A stretch of DNA of 64,000 bases from Fen-178 sp963722575 (GCA_963722575.1 CAVRNR010000003.1:62001-126000); one strand, 5' to 3'; counted from the first letter of the stretch, positions 9,335 through 18,723 are shown. A program made the numbers and translations. Notes: generated from the letters alone by a model not told the origin.

Positions 9335-10624
9335 GTGTCCTCGGGTTCCATAAGCAAGGTTGCGGTGGCGGCCGCGCTGGTGCTGTGCCTCGCCGGCTGC
9401 CGCAGCGGTCCTCCGCGGGCGCCCGCCATTGGCGAGGCCTATGTGGGTCCCGCCGTTCTCAAAATCCGCAGCGATATCCCGTTGCAGTCCGCGCCTGTCG
9501 CCACCGTCAAGCACGGCGACCGCCTGGAAATTCTCCAGACCAGGCGCCGCTTTTTGCGCGTCCGCACGCCGGCCGGCGCCGAGGGCTGGACCGACGAGCG
9601 GCACCTGCTCTCCACCGCGGACATGGCGGCGCTGAGGGAGCTTTCCGAGCGGGCCGCCGGCATGCCGGTGCAGGGGCAGGCCACCACCTACAGCGAGCTC
9701 AACGTGCACACCCAGCCCGCGCGGCAATCGCCGAGCTTCGTGCAAGTCGGGCCCAAGGAAAAGATGGACGTGCTGACCCACGTGGTCACACCCCGCGCGG
9801 ATGCGCCGCGCAAACCGCTCATCGCCCCCACGCCGAAGAAGGCCAAGGCCGCCGCTAAGAAACCGGCCAGGAAGGAGGCCGTGTATCCTCCGCCACCCAT
9901 GCCTAAACCGCCGGCGCTTCCGCCGGATTGGATCGATCTTTCCAGGACCGATCAGCCTGACGAGGCGCCGCCGGCGGAGGAAGACGCCGACGAGAAGACA
10001 CCCGCCCCGGTGGACGAGTGGAGCCTGGTCCGCACGGCCAGCGGGCAATCCGGCTGGGTGCTGACGCGCCGCCTGGTGATGGCCATCCCCGACGAGGTGG
10101 CACAGTACGCCGAAGGACACCGCATCGTTTCCTATTTCCCGCTGGGCGAGGTGCGCGCTGGCGGCGAGAAGAAGACCACCTGGCTGTGGACCACCATTGG
10201 GGTGGGCACCGAGGCGTACGATTTCGACAGCTTCCGCGTCTTCGTATGGAGCCAGCGCCACCATCACTACGAAACCGCGTACATCGAGCGGGACCTGAAG
10301 GGTTACGCCCCGGTGCTGCTCCAGGAAGTGGAGTTTTCGCAGCGCGGCAAGGCGAAGGGCGAGGCCGTCAAGTACCCTGGCTTTTCGATTTGCATCGAGA
10401 AGAAGGATGGGCAGCGGTACCGCCAGGAATTTGCGCTGCCGACCGCCGAAACCGTGCGGTTTGCCGGAGAACGCCCCTGCGAAGCCCCCGGCGCCCCAGT
10501 GGCGACGGCCGGAGCGCCGGCTGGGCCCCTATCGGCCGCAGCGCCCGCGCCACCGGCGGCAACCTTCATGCAGCGCGTGAAGAAGCGCCTGCGCGCCATC
10601 GCGAGGCGCTGGTTCGGAAGGTAG
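9335..10624 (+). CDS. SH3-like lipoprotein
   Basis: A 429-residue lipoprotein. The GTG at 9335 opens a lipoprotein signal ending in the lipobox LAGC (Cys near residue 22). Two SH3_3-like segments follow: VGPAVLKIRSDIPL to GWTDERHLL, and SELNVHTQPARQSP up to SGQSGWVLTRRLV. They are split by a lysine/alanine/proline-rich linker (KKAKAAAKKPARKEA). The C-terminal third (YFPLGEVRAGGEKKTTWLWTTI and beyond) is a beta-rich domain I do not recognise, ending in a basic tail. SH3_3 domains usually bind peptidoglycan or proteins in the envelope, so an envelope-anchored binding role is inferred. It sits 38 bases behind the degenerate receiver and 29 bases before the FG-GAP gene. Confidence 0.7.
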   Translation: MSSGSISKVAVAAALVLCLAGCRSGPPRAPAIGEAYVGPAVLKIRSDIPLQSAPVATVKHGDRLEILQTRRRFLRVRTPAGAEGWTDERHLLSTADMAALRELSERAAGMPVQGQATTYSELNVHTQPARQSPSFVQVGPKEKMDVLTHVVTPRADAPRKPLIAPTPKKAKAAAKKPARKEAVYPPPPMPKPPALPPDWIDLSRTDQPDEAPPAEEDADEKTPAPVDEWSLVRTASGQSGWVLTRRLVMAIPDEVAQYAEGHRIVSYFPLGEVRAGGEKKTTWLWTTIGVGTEAYDFDSFRVFVWSQRHHHYETAYIERDLKGYAPVLLQEVEFSQRGKAKGEAVKYPGFSICIEKKDGQRYRQEFALPTAETVRFAGERPCEAPGAPVATAGAPAGPLSAAAPAPPAATFMQRVKKRLRAIARRWFGR

Positions 10625-10653
10625 GGCTCACGCGGACCTACTATACTGTTTCA

Positions 10654-11796
10654 GTGACCCGCATAATCTGTTTCCTCGTCGCACTCCCGCTGGTTGCCAC
10701 ACCACCGGCCCGCTTTGCGGAGCACACCATCGCCACCGGTCTGACTGGTGGATACCAGGTGGTGGTGGCGGATCTCAACCACGACGGCCGGCCCGACGTG
10801 ATCGCCCTGGCCAGCGGCCTGCCGGAACTGGTGTGGTACGAGAACCCCACTTGGGAACGCCACGTCATTGCCGGAAACCAGGCGCACATGATCAATTGCA
10901 CTGTGGTTGGCGCCGATTCCGAAGGCATCCCCGAGATCGTGCTGGCCGCGGGGTTCTCCAATCAGCCGAAACAAAGCACGGGCGTGGTTTCCGTGTTGCG
11001 CCACAATGGCGACCCGCGGAATCTCTGGACTGTGACCGAGATCGACCGCATTCCCGCCTCGCACCGCCTGCGCACGGCCGATATCGATGGCAGCGGCAAA
11101 CGGGTGGTGATCAACGCGGCCCTGGCCGCGGCCGATGCAGAGCCTCCCGATTACCGCGGGTACGCGCCGCTGGTGTTTTACCGCCCGGGCGAGTGGAAAC
11201 GCCAGCCCATCACGCCGCAGAACAGTGGGCTGGTCCACGGTATTTACATCATCGACTGGGACGGCGATGGGCGCGATGAGATCCTCACCGCCGGTTTCGA
11301 AGGCATTCATCTGTTCAAGCTGGGGAAGGACGGCCAGTGGACCCGCACCGAAATCGCCCAGGGAGACCCTGCGCCGTGGCCGAAATCGGGCTCGAGCGAC
11401 GTTGCCGTCGGGAAGTTGGGCAAGCAGCGGTACCTAGCGGCCATCGAGCCCTGGCACGGCAACCAGGTGGCGGTCTACCGCCGCAGCGGCGCTGCCTGGC
11501 GGCGCGTGGTGATCGACAGTTCGCTGGTGGACGGCCACACCATCCAGACCGCCGACCTGAATGGCGACGGTCGAGATGAAGTGATCGCCGGGTATCGCGG
11601 CCAGGGCCACAGCGTGTACATCTATTACGCCGAGGATGCCGCCGGCACGCGCTGGTCGAAGCAGGTGCTGGACCAGGGCGGGATGGGCGCCGCCGCTTGC
11701 GCCGTGGCCGACCTGAACGGCGATGGACGCCCGGACATCGCGTGCATCGGCACGGCGGGCGCCAATCTGAAGTGGTACGAGAACCTGGGGCGATAG
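10654..11796 (+). CDS. FG-GAP/VCBS-repeat protein, exported
   Basis: A 380-residue secreted seven-bladed beta-propeller of the integrin-like type. Calcium-binding repeats are visible as VADLNHDGRPDVI, TADIDGSGKRVV, IIDWDGDGRDEIL, TADLNGDGRDEVI and VADLNGDGRPDIA. The GTG at 10654 precedes a signal peptide (IICFLVALPLVATPPA). The family is abundant in Acidobacteria and Planctomycetes and is usually annotated without known function. The reading frame closes with the TAG at 11794-11796, which lies at the head of the repeat that follows, so the C-terminus (KWYENLGR) ends exactly at a repeat element. Confidence 0.8.
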   Translation: MTRIICFLVALPLVATPPARFAEHTIATGLTGGYQVVVADLNHDGRPDVIALASGLPELVWYENPTWERHVIAGNQAHMINCTVVGADSEGIPEIVLAAGFSNQPKQSTGVVSVLRHNGDPRNLWTVTEIDRIPASHRLRTADIDGSGKRVVINAALAAADAEPPDYRGYAPLVFYRPGEWKRQPITPQNSGLVHGIYIIDWDGDGRDEILTAGFEGIHLFKLGKDGQWTRTEIAQGDPAPWPKSGSSDVAVGKLGKQRYLAAIEPWHGNQVAVYRRSGAAWRRVVIDSSLVDGHTIQTADLNGDGRDEVIAGYRGQGHSVYIYYAEDAAGTRWSKQVLDQGGMGAAACAVADLNGDGRPDIACIGTAGANLKWYENLGR

Positions 11797-11872
11797 CGGC
11801 GGCGATGTTGTCGCCGGTGTTCTTCGGACAGGCCTCAACCCACCGGCGGCAAAAACCGACCGCCGGCGCTAC
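11793..11872. repeat. REP-like inverted pair, family 2, copy a
   Basis: Outward-facing heads (ATAG at the left, CTAC at the right) flank two GC-rich hairpins of the type CCGGCGA-TCTTG-TCGCCGG, here somewhat degenerate. The left head contains the stop codon of the FG-GAP gene. Other copies are at 12271, 14150, 28528 and 47189. Confidence 0.75.
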
Positions 11873-11910
11873 CAGGCCGGCACCTCCCGTGTGGTTCCGG
11901 CTGTGCCGGA

Positions 11911-12216
11911 TCACGCCGCATAGATCAGCCGGGCCTCGGCCAGCACGCCGGGCCGGATGAGCGGCTTCAGTGCGGGCTTAACCGCCAGATCGACACGGCG
12001 GCCGAGCAATGCCGTGAGTTCCCGCATCATCGCTGAAACGCCCAGCAGTCCAGGGCGCGCGCCGGGCAGGAAATCGACCAGGAAGTCGAGATCGCTGTCC
12101 GGCCGCATCTCGCCGCGCGAAGCCGAACCGAACAGGGATAACTCCTTGACCTGGTGACGCCGGCAAATGCCGGCGATCGCGGCCTCGGGCAGATCGATTC
12201 CCGCAGCAATGGTCAT
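11911..12216 (-). CDS. minimal nucleotidyltransferase (MNT/MntA-type), orphan
   Basis: A 101-residue protein of the DNA polymerase beta-like nucleotidyltransferase superfamily. The signature LFGSASRGEMRPDSDLDFLV gives the GS..R motif at residues 30-34 and the metal-binding aspartates D42 and D44. A third acidic position is likely in VDLAV. In many genomes this protein is the AMPylating antitoxin of a HEPN toxin (DUF86), encoded next to it. No HEPN-like frame is visible on either side here. The gene is bracketed by two family 2 repeats (11793-11872 and 12271-12357). It is either an orphan, a partner of a toxin elsewhere, or a remnant. The start lacks a strong ribosome-binding site. Confidence 0.8.
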   Translation of the reverse strand: MTIAAGIDLPEAAIAGICRRHQVKELSLFGSASRGEMRPDSDLDFLVDFLPGARPGLLGVSAMMRELTALLGRRVDLAVKPALKPLIRPGVLAEARLIYAA

Positions 12217-12270
12217 AGAGGCAGTTCTCTCTGGCCATTATCCGGCAGTCGGAACGAGCCGGTCCGCCAG

Positions 12271-12357
12271 TAGCGCCGGGCCCAAAGGGCACCCCCTTGC
12301 CGCCGGTGGGGTTGCCCGGATTGGGAAGGACACCGGCGACAAGATCGCCGGCGCTAC
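12271..12357. repeat. REP-like inverted pair, family 2, copy b, carrying the 18-base word
   Basis: Left GTAG-type head at about 12269-12273 and right CTAC at 12354-12357. In the left arm the usual CGAT loop segment is replaced by GGGCCCAAAGGGCACCCC (12278-12295), a word found at several other places in the window. It lies immediately behind the stop codon of the acyl-CoA synthetase gene. Confidence 0.75.
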
Positions 12358-14010
12358 CTACGCCGTCGCCTGCCGCGCCACCTCTTCGAGGCCCCGCTCC
12401 TTGATCTCCTGCTCGCGGATCAGGAACTTCTGCACCTTTTTGCTCACCGTCATGGGGAATGTATCCACGAAACGGACGTACTGCGGGACTTTGAAGTAGG
12501 CGATGGTGCCGCGGCAGAAATCGCGGATCTCCTCGGCGGTGGCCTGCTCGCCCTTCTTGAGCTTGATCCACGCCAGTACGGTCTCGCCCAGCTTGGCGTC
12601 GGGCAACCCGACCACGTATACGTCGGCGATCTTGGGATGGGTGTGCAGAAAATCTTCCACTTCGCGCGGATAGATGTTCTCGCCGCCGCGTATGATAGTC
12701 TCCTTGGCGCGTCCCTTGAAGCTGAAGTAGCCGTCGGGCCGCATCACCGCCAGGTCGCCGGTGTACAGCCAGCCTTCTTTATCAATGACGGCGGCCGTGG
12801 CCTTGGCGTCGGCGTCGTAGCCCTTCATGACCAGGTAACCGCGCGTCGCCAGCTCGCCCTGTTGTCCGATGGGCAGGCGGCGGTGGGTTTTCGGATCGAC
12901 GATCTGGATTTCGGTATTGGGCAGCGCGGTCCCCACGGTGGTCACGCGCAGCTCCAGGGGATCGTCGGCCCGCGACATGGTGATTCCCGGCGACGACTCC
13001 GTCTGTCCATACACAATGGTGATCTCGGGCATGTGCATGCGCCCCACCACGTGCCGCATCAACTCGATGGGACACGCCGACCCCGCCATCACGCCGGTGC
13101 GCAGCGAGGTCAGGTCGAAGCGCGCGAATTCGGGATGCTCCATCTCGGCGATAAACATGGTGGGGACGCCGTAGAGCGCGGTGGCCCGCTCGCGGTGAAC
13201 GGCCTCCAGCGTGGCCAGGGCATCGAACTGCGGCGAGGGCAGAATCAACGCCGCCCCCGATACCACCGACACCATCGACCCGATCACCGACCCGAAGCAA
13301 TGGTAGAGGGGCACGGGCGCGCAGATGCGGTCCTTTTCGGTCGCCTTCAGCCCCGTTCCCATGGCCATGCCGTTATTCAGCAGGTTGCGGTGGGTGAGCA
13401 TGGCGCCCTTGGGAAGGCCGGTGGTGCCGGAGGTGTACTGGATGTTCACCACGTCGTCCGGCATGGCGGCGTCTTTCGGGAAATCGGTTCCGCGGGCGAT
13501 CATGGCCTGCCACGATTCGTCGCCCAGCCAGACGACGTGCTCGAGGGGCAGCCGGTCGCCATCGCGCGACTCCTCCAGAATTTGGCGGTAGTTGGCCCGC
13601 GAATCCTTCTCGTGCAAGAACAGCGCGCGGATGTGCGACTTGGCCAGCACATACCGCAGCTCGTGCGAGCGGGAGGCTGGGTTGACATTGACCAAAATGA
13701 CTCCGGCGCGCGGCGCGGCATACTGGAGGAGCACCCACTCCAGGCAGTTGCTGGCCCAGATGCCGGCGCGGTGGCCGGGCCGCAGCCCCAGCCCCGCGAG
13801 CCCGCGCGCGGTGCGCGTCACCTCGCGGTCCAACTCGCTCCAGGTCAGGCGTATCCCCTCATGGCACACCACGAGCGCTTCGCTATCGGGAAACTTCCTG
13901 GCGGTCTCGGCGAGAGCTTGTGAAAGGGTCAGGTTGAGAAGGGGCACGGCTGCCCCACGCAGATAACTGAGCCCTGCGGCTTCAGATTCCAGCTCAGTGG
14001 TTTTGGGCAC
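12358..14010 (-). CDS. fatty acyl-CoA synthetase (AMP-forming), ANL superfamily
   Basis: Activates a carboxylic acid, probably a medium- or long-chain fatty acid, to its CoA thioester via an acyl-adenylate. The 550-residue length is normal. Motif A3 is QYTSGTTGLPKGAM (residues 191-204). Motif A5 is VYGQTESSPGI, A7 is WLYTGDLAV and A8 is GRAKETIIRGGENIYPRE. The adenylation lysine is in the C-terminal VSKKVQKF, present in place of the usual PxxxxGK. Closest known relatives are FadD-like acyl-CoA ligases such as those in mycobacterial FACL groups. The substrate chain length cannot be told. The stop codon directly abuts the family 2 repeat; the gene appears monocistronic. Confidence 0.87.
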   Translation of the reverse strand: MPKTTELESEAAGLSYLRGAAVPLLNLTLSQALAETARKFPDSEALVVCHEGIRLTWSELDREVTRTARGLAGLGLRPGHRAGIWASNCLEWVLLQYAAPRAGVILVNVNPASRSHELRYVLAKSHIRALFLHEKDSRANYRQILEESRDGDRLPLEHVVWLGDESWQAMIARGTDFPKDAAMPDDVVNIQYTSGTTGLPKGAMLTHRNLLNNGMAMGTGLKATEKDRICAPVPLYHCFGSVIGSMVSVVSGAALILPSPQFDALATLEAVHRERATALYGVPTMFIAEMEHPEFARFDLTSLRTGVMAGSACPIELMRHVVGRMHMPEITIVYGQTESSPGITMSRADDPLELRVTTVGTALPNTEIQIVDPKTHRRLPIGQQGELATRGYLVMKGYDADAKATAAVIDKEGWLYTGDLAVMRPDGYFSFKGRAKETIIRGGENIYPREVEDFLHTHPKIADVYVVGLPDAKLGETVLAWIKLKKGEQATAEEIRDFCRGTIAYFKVPQYVRFVDTFPMTVSKKVQKFLIREQEIKERGLEEVARQATA

Positions 14011-14339
14011 GAACTCTCAGTGTACCCGATGGCGTAGCGCGTGCCACCGGAGTTGTGGATATAGGGTGCGCGACATAGAAATGAACAACTCAGGAAAGCC
14101 CGCGCCAGACGCATGAATCCGTGCGTACTCGATACGCACGGCGCGATGGTAGCGCGGGCGATCTTGTCGCCGGTGTTCTTCCCAGTCCGGACAACCCACC
14201 GGCGACAAGATCGCCGACGCTACGCCGGAGAAAAGGCGGATTCCACTTTTATGCGCACCCGAAACTGCTTTGACGGAGGAATCGGAGGCGAAAAGGTCGT
14301 AAACTGGAATATCCGCACGCTAGCCGTCCGTGAGGTCAT
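14011..14339. other. intergenic region of 329 bases between divergent genes
   Basis: Holds a small perfect hairpin at 14121-14139 (GTGCGTAC-TC... with GTACGCAC-type arms) and the family 2 repeat copy c at 14150-14223. Both the acyl-CoA synthetase and rmuC promoters should lie here, but I find no convincing -35/-10 pair. No coding signal. Confidence 0.5.
14150..14223. repeat. REP-like inverted pair, family 2, copy c
   Basis: The cleanest copy of the family: GTAG head, hairpin of the CGGGCGATC/GTCGCCGG type, a 22-base spacer, then the inverted arm ending in the reverse-complement head CTAC. Heads face outward, as in a REPIN doublet. Confidence 0.8.
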
Positions 14340-15854
14340 ATGCCGCTCTCCGTGGCCGTTGTAGCAGCCGTTCTTGCAGTGGTCTTATCGATCCTCCTGG
14401 TATTCAACTTCAAGCGGTTGCGCCGGCTGGAAGCGGAGGCGGCAGCGCTCCGGGAAGAGAAATCCGATCTTCAGCGCCGCCTGGCGGTCGAGGAGCAAAA
14501 GTCCGGGCGCCTCGCCGAGGTGGAACGCGAATTGGCCGAGGGAAAGCAGTTGGCCGATCGTTTGCGCGATGCCAGGAGCGCCATGGAAACGGAGTCCGCG
14601 AGGGTTACGGAGGCCCTGTCGCACCGCGATTCCGACCTGGCTGAACTGAAGGCGCGCCTGGCCTCCACCGAGGCGAAGAAGACGGACTTTGAGACCCGCC
14701 TGGCGTCGGTCGAGGCTACCCTTGAACAGGAGCGAAAGCAATCCGCGGAAAAACTCGCCTTGCTTACCGAGGCCAGAGAACGCATGACTAGCGAGTTCAA
14801 GATTCTGGCGGCCGAGGTGATGCAATCCCATAGCGAAACCTTCAGCAAGCAAAACAAGGAACAGATCGAAATCATCCTGACGCCTCTGCGCGAGAAACTC
14901 GGGGAATTCCAACTGGGGCTTCAAGGCGCACAAATCGAGACCGCGAAGGAACGCGAAGCCCTGGCCCAGCAGATACGCGATCTCTCGGCGCACAGCGCCA
15001 AAATGACCCTCGAGACCTCGAATCTTACGCGGGCGCTGAAAGGCGAGGCCCAGGCACAAGGGGCATGGGGAGAGATGATACTGGCATCCATCCTGGAGCG
15101 ATCGGGCCTGCGCGAGGGTGAGGAGTACGTCATTCAACAGAGCCACACAACCGAGGATGGCGCCCGCCTCAAACCCGACGTGGAAGTGAATCTCCCTGGC
15201 GGCCAGAAGATCGTGATCGACTCCAAGGTGTCTTTGGTGGCATTCGACGAATACGTCAACGCCGAAAGCGAGGCCGAACGGGCTGCCCACCTGAAGCGCC
15301 ACCTCACCTCGATTCGCACGCACATCAAAACGTTGTCCAGCAAGGAATACCATTCGGCCGCGGGCAGCCAACTCGACTACGTCGTGATGTTCATACCGAT
15401 CGAGGGAGCACTGGCAGCGGCGTTGCAGGAAGATCCGGGCCTGACGGCGGAAGCGGTAGGAGCCAACGTTGCCATCGCCACGCCCACCACCCTGATGATC
15501 GCGCTGCGGACCGTAGCCAACGTCTGGCAGGTGGAACGCCGCAACAAGAATGCCGAAATCATCGCCCGCAGGGCCGGGAAGATCTATGACAAGCTGGCCG
15601 GGTTCCTCGACGACATGACCTCGTTGGGCACTCGCATCGGTCAGGCACGCACATCCTACGACGAGGCCATGGCGAAACTGACGTTGGGCCGAGGCAACCT
15701 GGTGAACCAGGTGGAGCAGCTCAAGGTACTGGGAGCCAAAGCCAGTAAGTCGCTTCCGGCAAGTGTCCTGGATGAGAACGACACGGAGCCATCACCGTCG
15801 CCGGAGAGCCCGGGTGCTTTGCCGGAAAAGCTGGCGGCGAGCGCCACGGGCTAA
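14340..15854 (+). CDS. rmuC: DNA recombination protein RmuC
   Basis: A 504-residue RmuC-family protein. The family limits inversions at short repeats and has a nuclease-like fold of the PD-(D/E)XK type. Residues 1-22 form a membrane anchor (VAVVAAVLAVVLSILLVF). A long coiled coil follows to about residue 165 (heptads rich in E, R, L). The RmuC domain then shows LKGEAQAQGAWGEMILASIL, SGLREGEEYVIQQ, LKPDVEVNLPGGQKIVIDSK (active-site D...D-X-K region) and YVVMFIPIEGAL. The start at 14340 is the first ATG after a GAGGT. The C-terminal tail is serine/proline-rich. In a genome with many inverted repeats its anti-inversion role is of interest, but that link is only inference. Confidence 0.9.
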   Translation: MPLSVAVVAAVLAVVLSILLVFNFKRLRRLEAEAAALREEKSDLQRRLAVEEQKSGRLAEVERELAEGKQLADRLRDARSAMETESARVTEALSHRDSDLAELKARLASTEAKKTDFETRLASVEATLEQERKQSAEKLALLTEARERMTSEFKILAAEVMQSHSETFSKQNKEQIEIILTPLREKLGEFQLGLQGAQIETAKEREALAQQIRDLSAHSAKMTLETSNLTRALKGEAQAQGAWGEMILASILERSGLREGEEYVIQQSHTTEDGARLKPDVEVNLPGGQKIVIDSKVSLVAFDEYVNAESEAERAAHLKRHLTSIRTHIKTLSSKEYHSAAGSQLDYVVMFIPIEGALAAALQEDPGLTAEAVGANVAIATPTTLMIALRTVANVWQVERRNKNAEIIARRAGKIYDKLAGFLDDMTSLGTRIGQARTSYDEAMAKLTLGRGNLVNQVEQLKVLGAKASKSLPASVLDENDTEPSPSPESPGALPEKLAASATG

Positions 15855-15863
15855 CGAACCGCC

Positions 15864-18467
15864 TCAGGGCTGGCGGATGGGCGCCGGCGGGGGCGGTGCC
15901 TGCGCCGGCGGCGACAGGGTCTGCGGCATCTCCTGCGTCAGACCGTCCTTGACCACGACCGGTTTGGAGTCGAACGTGATCGTCGCGGGCTGCAAGCCTT
16001 CGCGCGTGGCCGTCAACCGGATTGTGCCCGGCATCAGAGTGGAGCGCATGGCCACGCGGTTGATGCCGTCCTCGGTGTTGAGGTAGAGGTTGTTGGTGGA
16101 GTTGGTCTTGCCGGAGTTATAGCCGCCGCGCCAGATGGCGGGGCCGGTGGCGGAAACACTTCTCCCCACCGACGCCCAGGTGAAATCGACGCGGGCGTCG
16201 TCGGTGGGGCAACGCTCGCCGCTCGAGTCGACCACTTCAAAGTCGATCAGGGCGACATCTTCGCCGTCGGCGCGCAGGCCCCCTGGAGCGGTGTGGAGGG
16301 TGAGCTTGATCGCGGCGGGAGCGCCGGCGGTCTTCAGTTCATGCTGTACCGCGGCAACGCCGCCTTTGTAGCCGACGGCCTTGATGGTGCCGGGTGTGAA
16401 CGCGATGTTCGGGAAGGCATAGACATAACCGTTCTCCGGCTGGGTGACCTTGCCTCGGGAAACGCCATTCACAAAGAATTCGACGGTGTCCACATTGTTG
16501 GCGATGACATACATCGTCTTGGTGGTGTTGGCCGGGTAGGTCCAATGCCCGATGATGTGGATGTCGGGCTTTTCGTTCTGCATCACGCGCTCGGCAAAGT
16601 AAGCTTCCTTGGGCAGGCGCACGGCGTCGATCTTGCCGCTGACGCGGGCAACCTCGCTCGAATCCTGCCGGCCGTCGGCGTCGGAATCGGTGAAATAGAT
16701 GGACGCGTAGGCCGACCACTTGGAGTGCTCCGGGTCAGTGTTGGAAATGCGGTTGGACCAGAACAACCAATATCGCTTGACCTGCGCCAGGGCGAAGGTT
16801 TCGGAATTGTAGTTCCAGGTGTCGTTGGGCCCCTTCTTGAAGCCGAAGTAGGGAGGCGAATAATCGTCCCAGAAGCGGCGGGCGCCTTCATCGCGGAAAT
16901 CCTCGGTCTCGATGAGGGGAGCCTGGTCGCGCATCTGGGCGGTATAGGGCCCGCCGAGCATGGTGCCGAACCACTCCGTAACGGCCACCGCCCCCGGGTC
17001 CATGAGCGAGCGGCACCCCATAGCCCGGCCGCCGTGCGGGTCCAACTCCTTGCGCATGTCCACCATCTGCCGCATCTGGGCCGCGGTAACTCCGGTGTTG
17101 CCCGCCTCCCAGAAGAGGATGCTGGGGTTGTTGCGGAGATAGATGATGGTGTCGCGCATGACCTCCACGCGTTGCTCCCATTGCTGGCCTTGCGCATCCT
17201 CTTCCTTGTCGCCGGCGGGCGCGATCTCGACGATGCCGAACCGGTCGAACGCTTCGACATCCACCTTCTGCGGCGCCACGTGCATCCAGCGCATGTAATT
17301 GCCGTTGGAATCGCGCAGCATCCGGGCGGTGAAATCGTGCATCCACTCGGGATAGCCGGCGCCGACACCGGCCCATTCGTCGCTGGAGCGCTGGGCGAAT
17401 CCCTTGAGATAGACGAACTTGTCGTTGATATACACGCCGCCCGTGCCGGCGCCGCCCTTGAATTCCGTCTTGCGGAAGCCGGTGGTCGTCTTGTTGACGT
17501 CGACCACTTTCCCATCGACGGTCAGCATGGTGTAAACGTCGTACAAATAGGGATCGCCGGGGCTCCAGAATCGGGCATTGGCCAGCGGGCCGGTGGCGGT
17601 GAGCACGGTCTTCGCGCCGGACAATATATCGACGCCGGCGCCCTGGAACGTGGCGCGGACCATGCCGTCCCGATCCACCACCGCGACGGACAGAGTGACG
17701 TTGGCCTTAGGGACCCTGCGGTCGGCCGTGGCATTGTGAACCTGCGATTCGACCGTGACGTTGCAGCTACGGCCCGCGATGTTGTAATTGCCGCAGTAGA
17801 TATACGTGCCGGTGGTCTTCAGGCCGTAATACAGCGGCAGGGTCTGGTAGATCTTCCCCGTGAGGTGCAGCCACACCCGCCGGTTGATGCCGCCGTGGTC
17901 GGGGTTGAAATCGTTGGCGTTCCATCTGAACATCGTGTCCGTGGCCCGCTCCTTGTAGCTGGTGCGGTTGTCCACTTCGACGGCCAGCACGTTGTCCTGG
18001 TCGCCGAACAGCGCCGCGGAGGTGAGGTCCAGGCCGTAACCCGTTATGCCGTTCTCATACAGACCGAACGGCTTGCCATTGAAATAGATATCCCCGGCCT
18101 GGCGCATGCCCTCGAACTCGATGAACACTTTCGACCCCGCGGCTTCGGCCGGGAGCTTAAAGTGTTTTCGGTACCAGCTCAGGCCCTTGTACGTGCCCCG
18201 ATCGCCGCCGCTGTGGTCGATGATGACGCGGAACGAATCGACATCGTTGAACGAATGCGGGGTGCTGACGGTTTCCCATTGGGAGTCGTCGAACGACACC
18301 TCCTGGGCGCCGGGCACGTCCTGGCGGATGAACTTCCAGCCCGAATTGAAATTGTAGGTGACGCGCGGCGACGCGGGCGGCGTGAACCGCGAGTCGGCGG
18401 CCCAAAGCGCATTACCGGAAACCAGAACGGTGAAGGCGACCAGTGGCAGGATAGAGTTTGACTTCAT
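15864..18467 (-). CDS. GH2-family glycoside hydrolase with atypical acid/base motif
   Basis: An exported protein of about 867 residues related to beta-galactosidases and beta-glucuronidases. The ATG at 18467 begins a signal peptide (ILPLVAFTVLVSGNALWA). The N-terminal sugar-binding jelly roll (NFNSGWKFIRQD, GLSWYRKHFKLP) and an Ig-like domain are followed by the TIM barrel (FRKTEFKGG; YLKGFAQRSSDEW; RWMHVAPQKVDVEAFDRFGI). At the place of the canonical WS..NE acid/base the sequence is ILFWEAGNTGV, so the asparagine is followed by threonine. A likely nucleophile lies in LIETEDFRDEGARRFWDDY. C-terminal beta domains resemble those of GH2 enzymes carrying DUF4982-like modules. It converges with rmuC, 9 bases between stops. 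The substrate is unknown. Confidence 0.8.
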   Translation of the reverse strand: MKSNSILPLVAFTVLVSGNALWAADSRFTPPASPRVTYNFNSGWKFIRQDVPGAQEVSFDDSQWETVSTPHSFNDVDSFRVIIDHSGGDRGTYKGLSWYRKHFKLPAEAAGSKVFIEFEGMRQAGDIYFNGKPFGLYENGITGYGLDLTSAALFGDQDNVLAVEVDNRTSYKERATDTMFRWNANDFNPDHGGINRRVWLHLTGKIYQTLPLYYGLKTTGTYIYCGNYNIAGRSCNVTVESQVHNATADRRVPKANVTLSVAVVDRDGMVRATFQGAGVDILSGAKTVLTATGPLANARFWSPGDPYLYDVYTMLTVDGKVVDVNKTTTGFRKTEFKGGAGTGGVYINDKFVYLKGFAQRSSDEWAGVGAGYPEWMHDFTARMLRDSNGNYMRWMHVAPQKVDVEAFDRFGIVEIAPAGDKEEDAQGQQWEQRVEVMRDTIIYLRNNPSILFWEAGNTGVTAAQMRQMVDMRKELDPHGGRAMGCRSLMDPGAVAVTEWFGTMLGGPYTAQMRDQAPLIETEDFRDEGARRFWDDYSPPYFGFKKGPNDTWNYNSETFALAQVKRYWLFWSNRISNTDPEHSKWSAYASIYFTDSDADGRQDSSEVARVSGKIDAVRLPKEAYFAERVMQNEKPDIHIIGHWTYPANTTKTMYVIANNVDTVEFFVNGVSRGKVTQPENGYVYAFPNIAFTPGTIKAVGYKGGVAAVQHELKTAGAPAAIKLTLHTAPGGLRADGEDVALIDFEVVDSSGERCPTDDARVDFTWASVGRSVSATGPAIWRGGYNSGKTNSTNNLYLNTEDGINRVAMRSTLMPGTIRLTATREGLQPATITFDSKPVVVKDGLTQEMPQTLSPPAQAPPPPAPIRQP

Positions 18468-18723
18468 GCGAGCCAGTGTAGCGGATGGACGCACGGCTCC
18501 GCAAGAAAACACGACCAGCAACCCGGAGAAGCCATCCCTTGGCTTCAAGCGGAGATCGACTGGCCGAGCGCGGCCTTCAGGAGCACGGCGCACTCCGACG
18601 ATTGCCCGATATCGGATTGGGCATCAGTTGGCTGTCCGCCGGTGAAGCGGCAAAAGATAGGAGCTTGACGTCCCCTTTCGCCAGTATAGGAGCAGATCCC
18701 CCGAAAGGTGTACGATAGGCACC

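Noticed and set aside
16293..18461. Plus-strand open frame of 722 codons
   Set aside because: Antisense to the GH2 gene, whose minus-strand translation has signal peptide and domain motifs. The plus frame has none.
18665..18690. TTGACG and TATAGG upstream of the PEGA gene
   Set aside because: The spacer is 14 bases; no better combination found.
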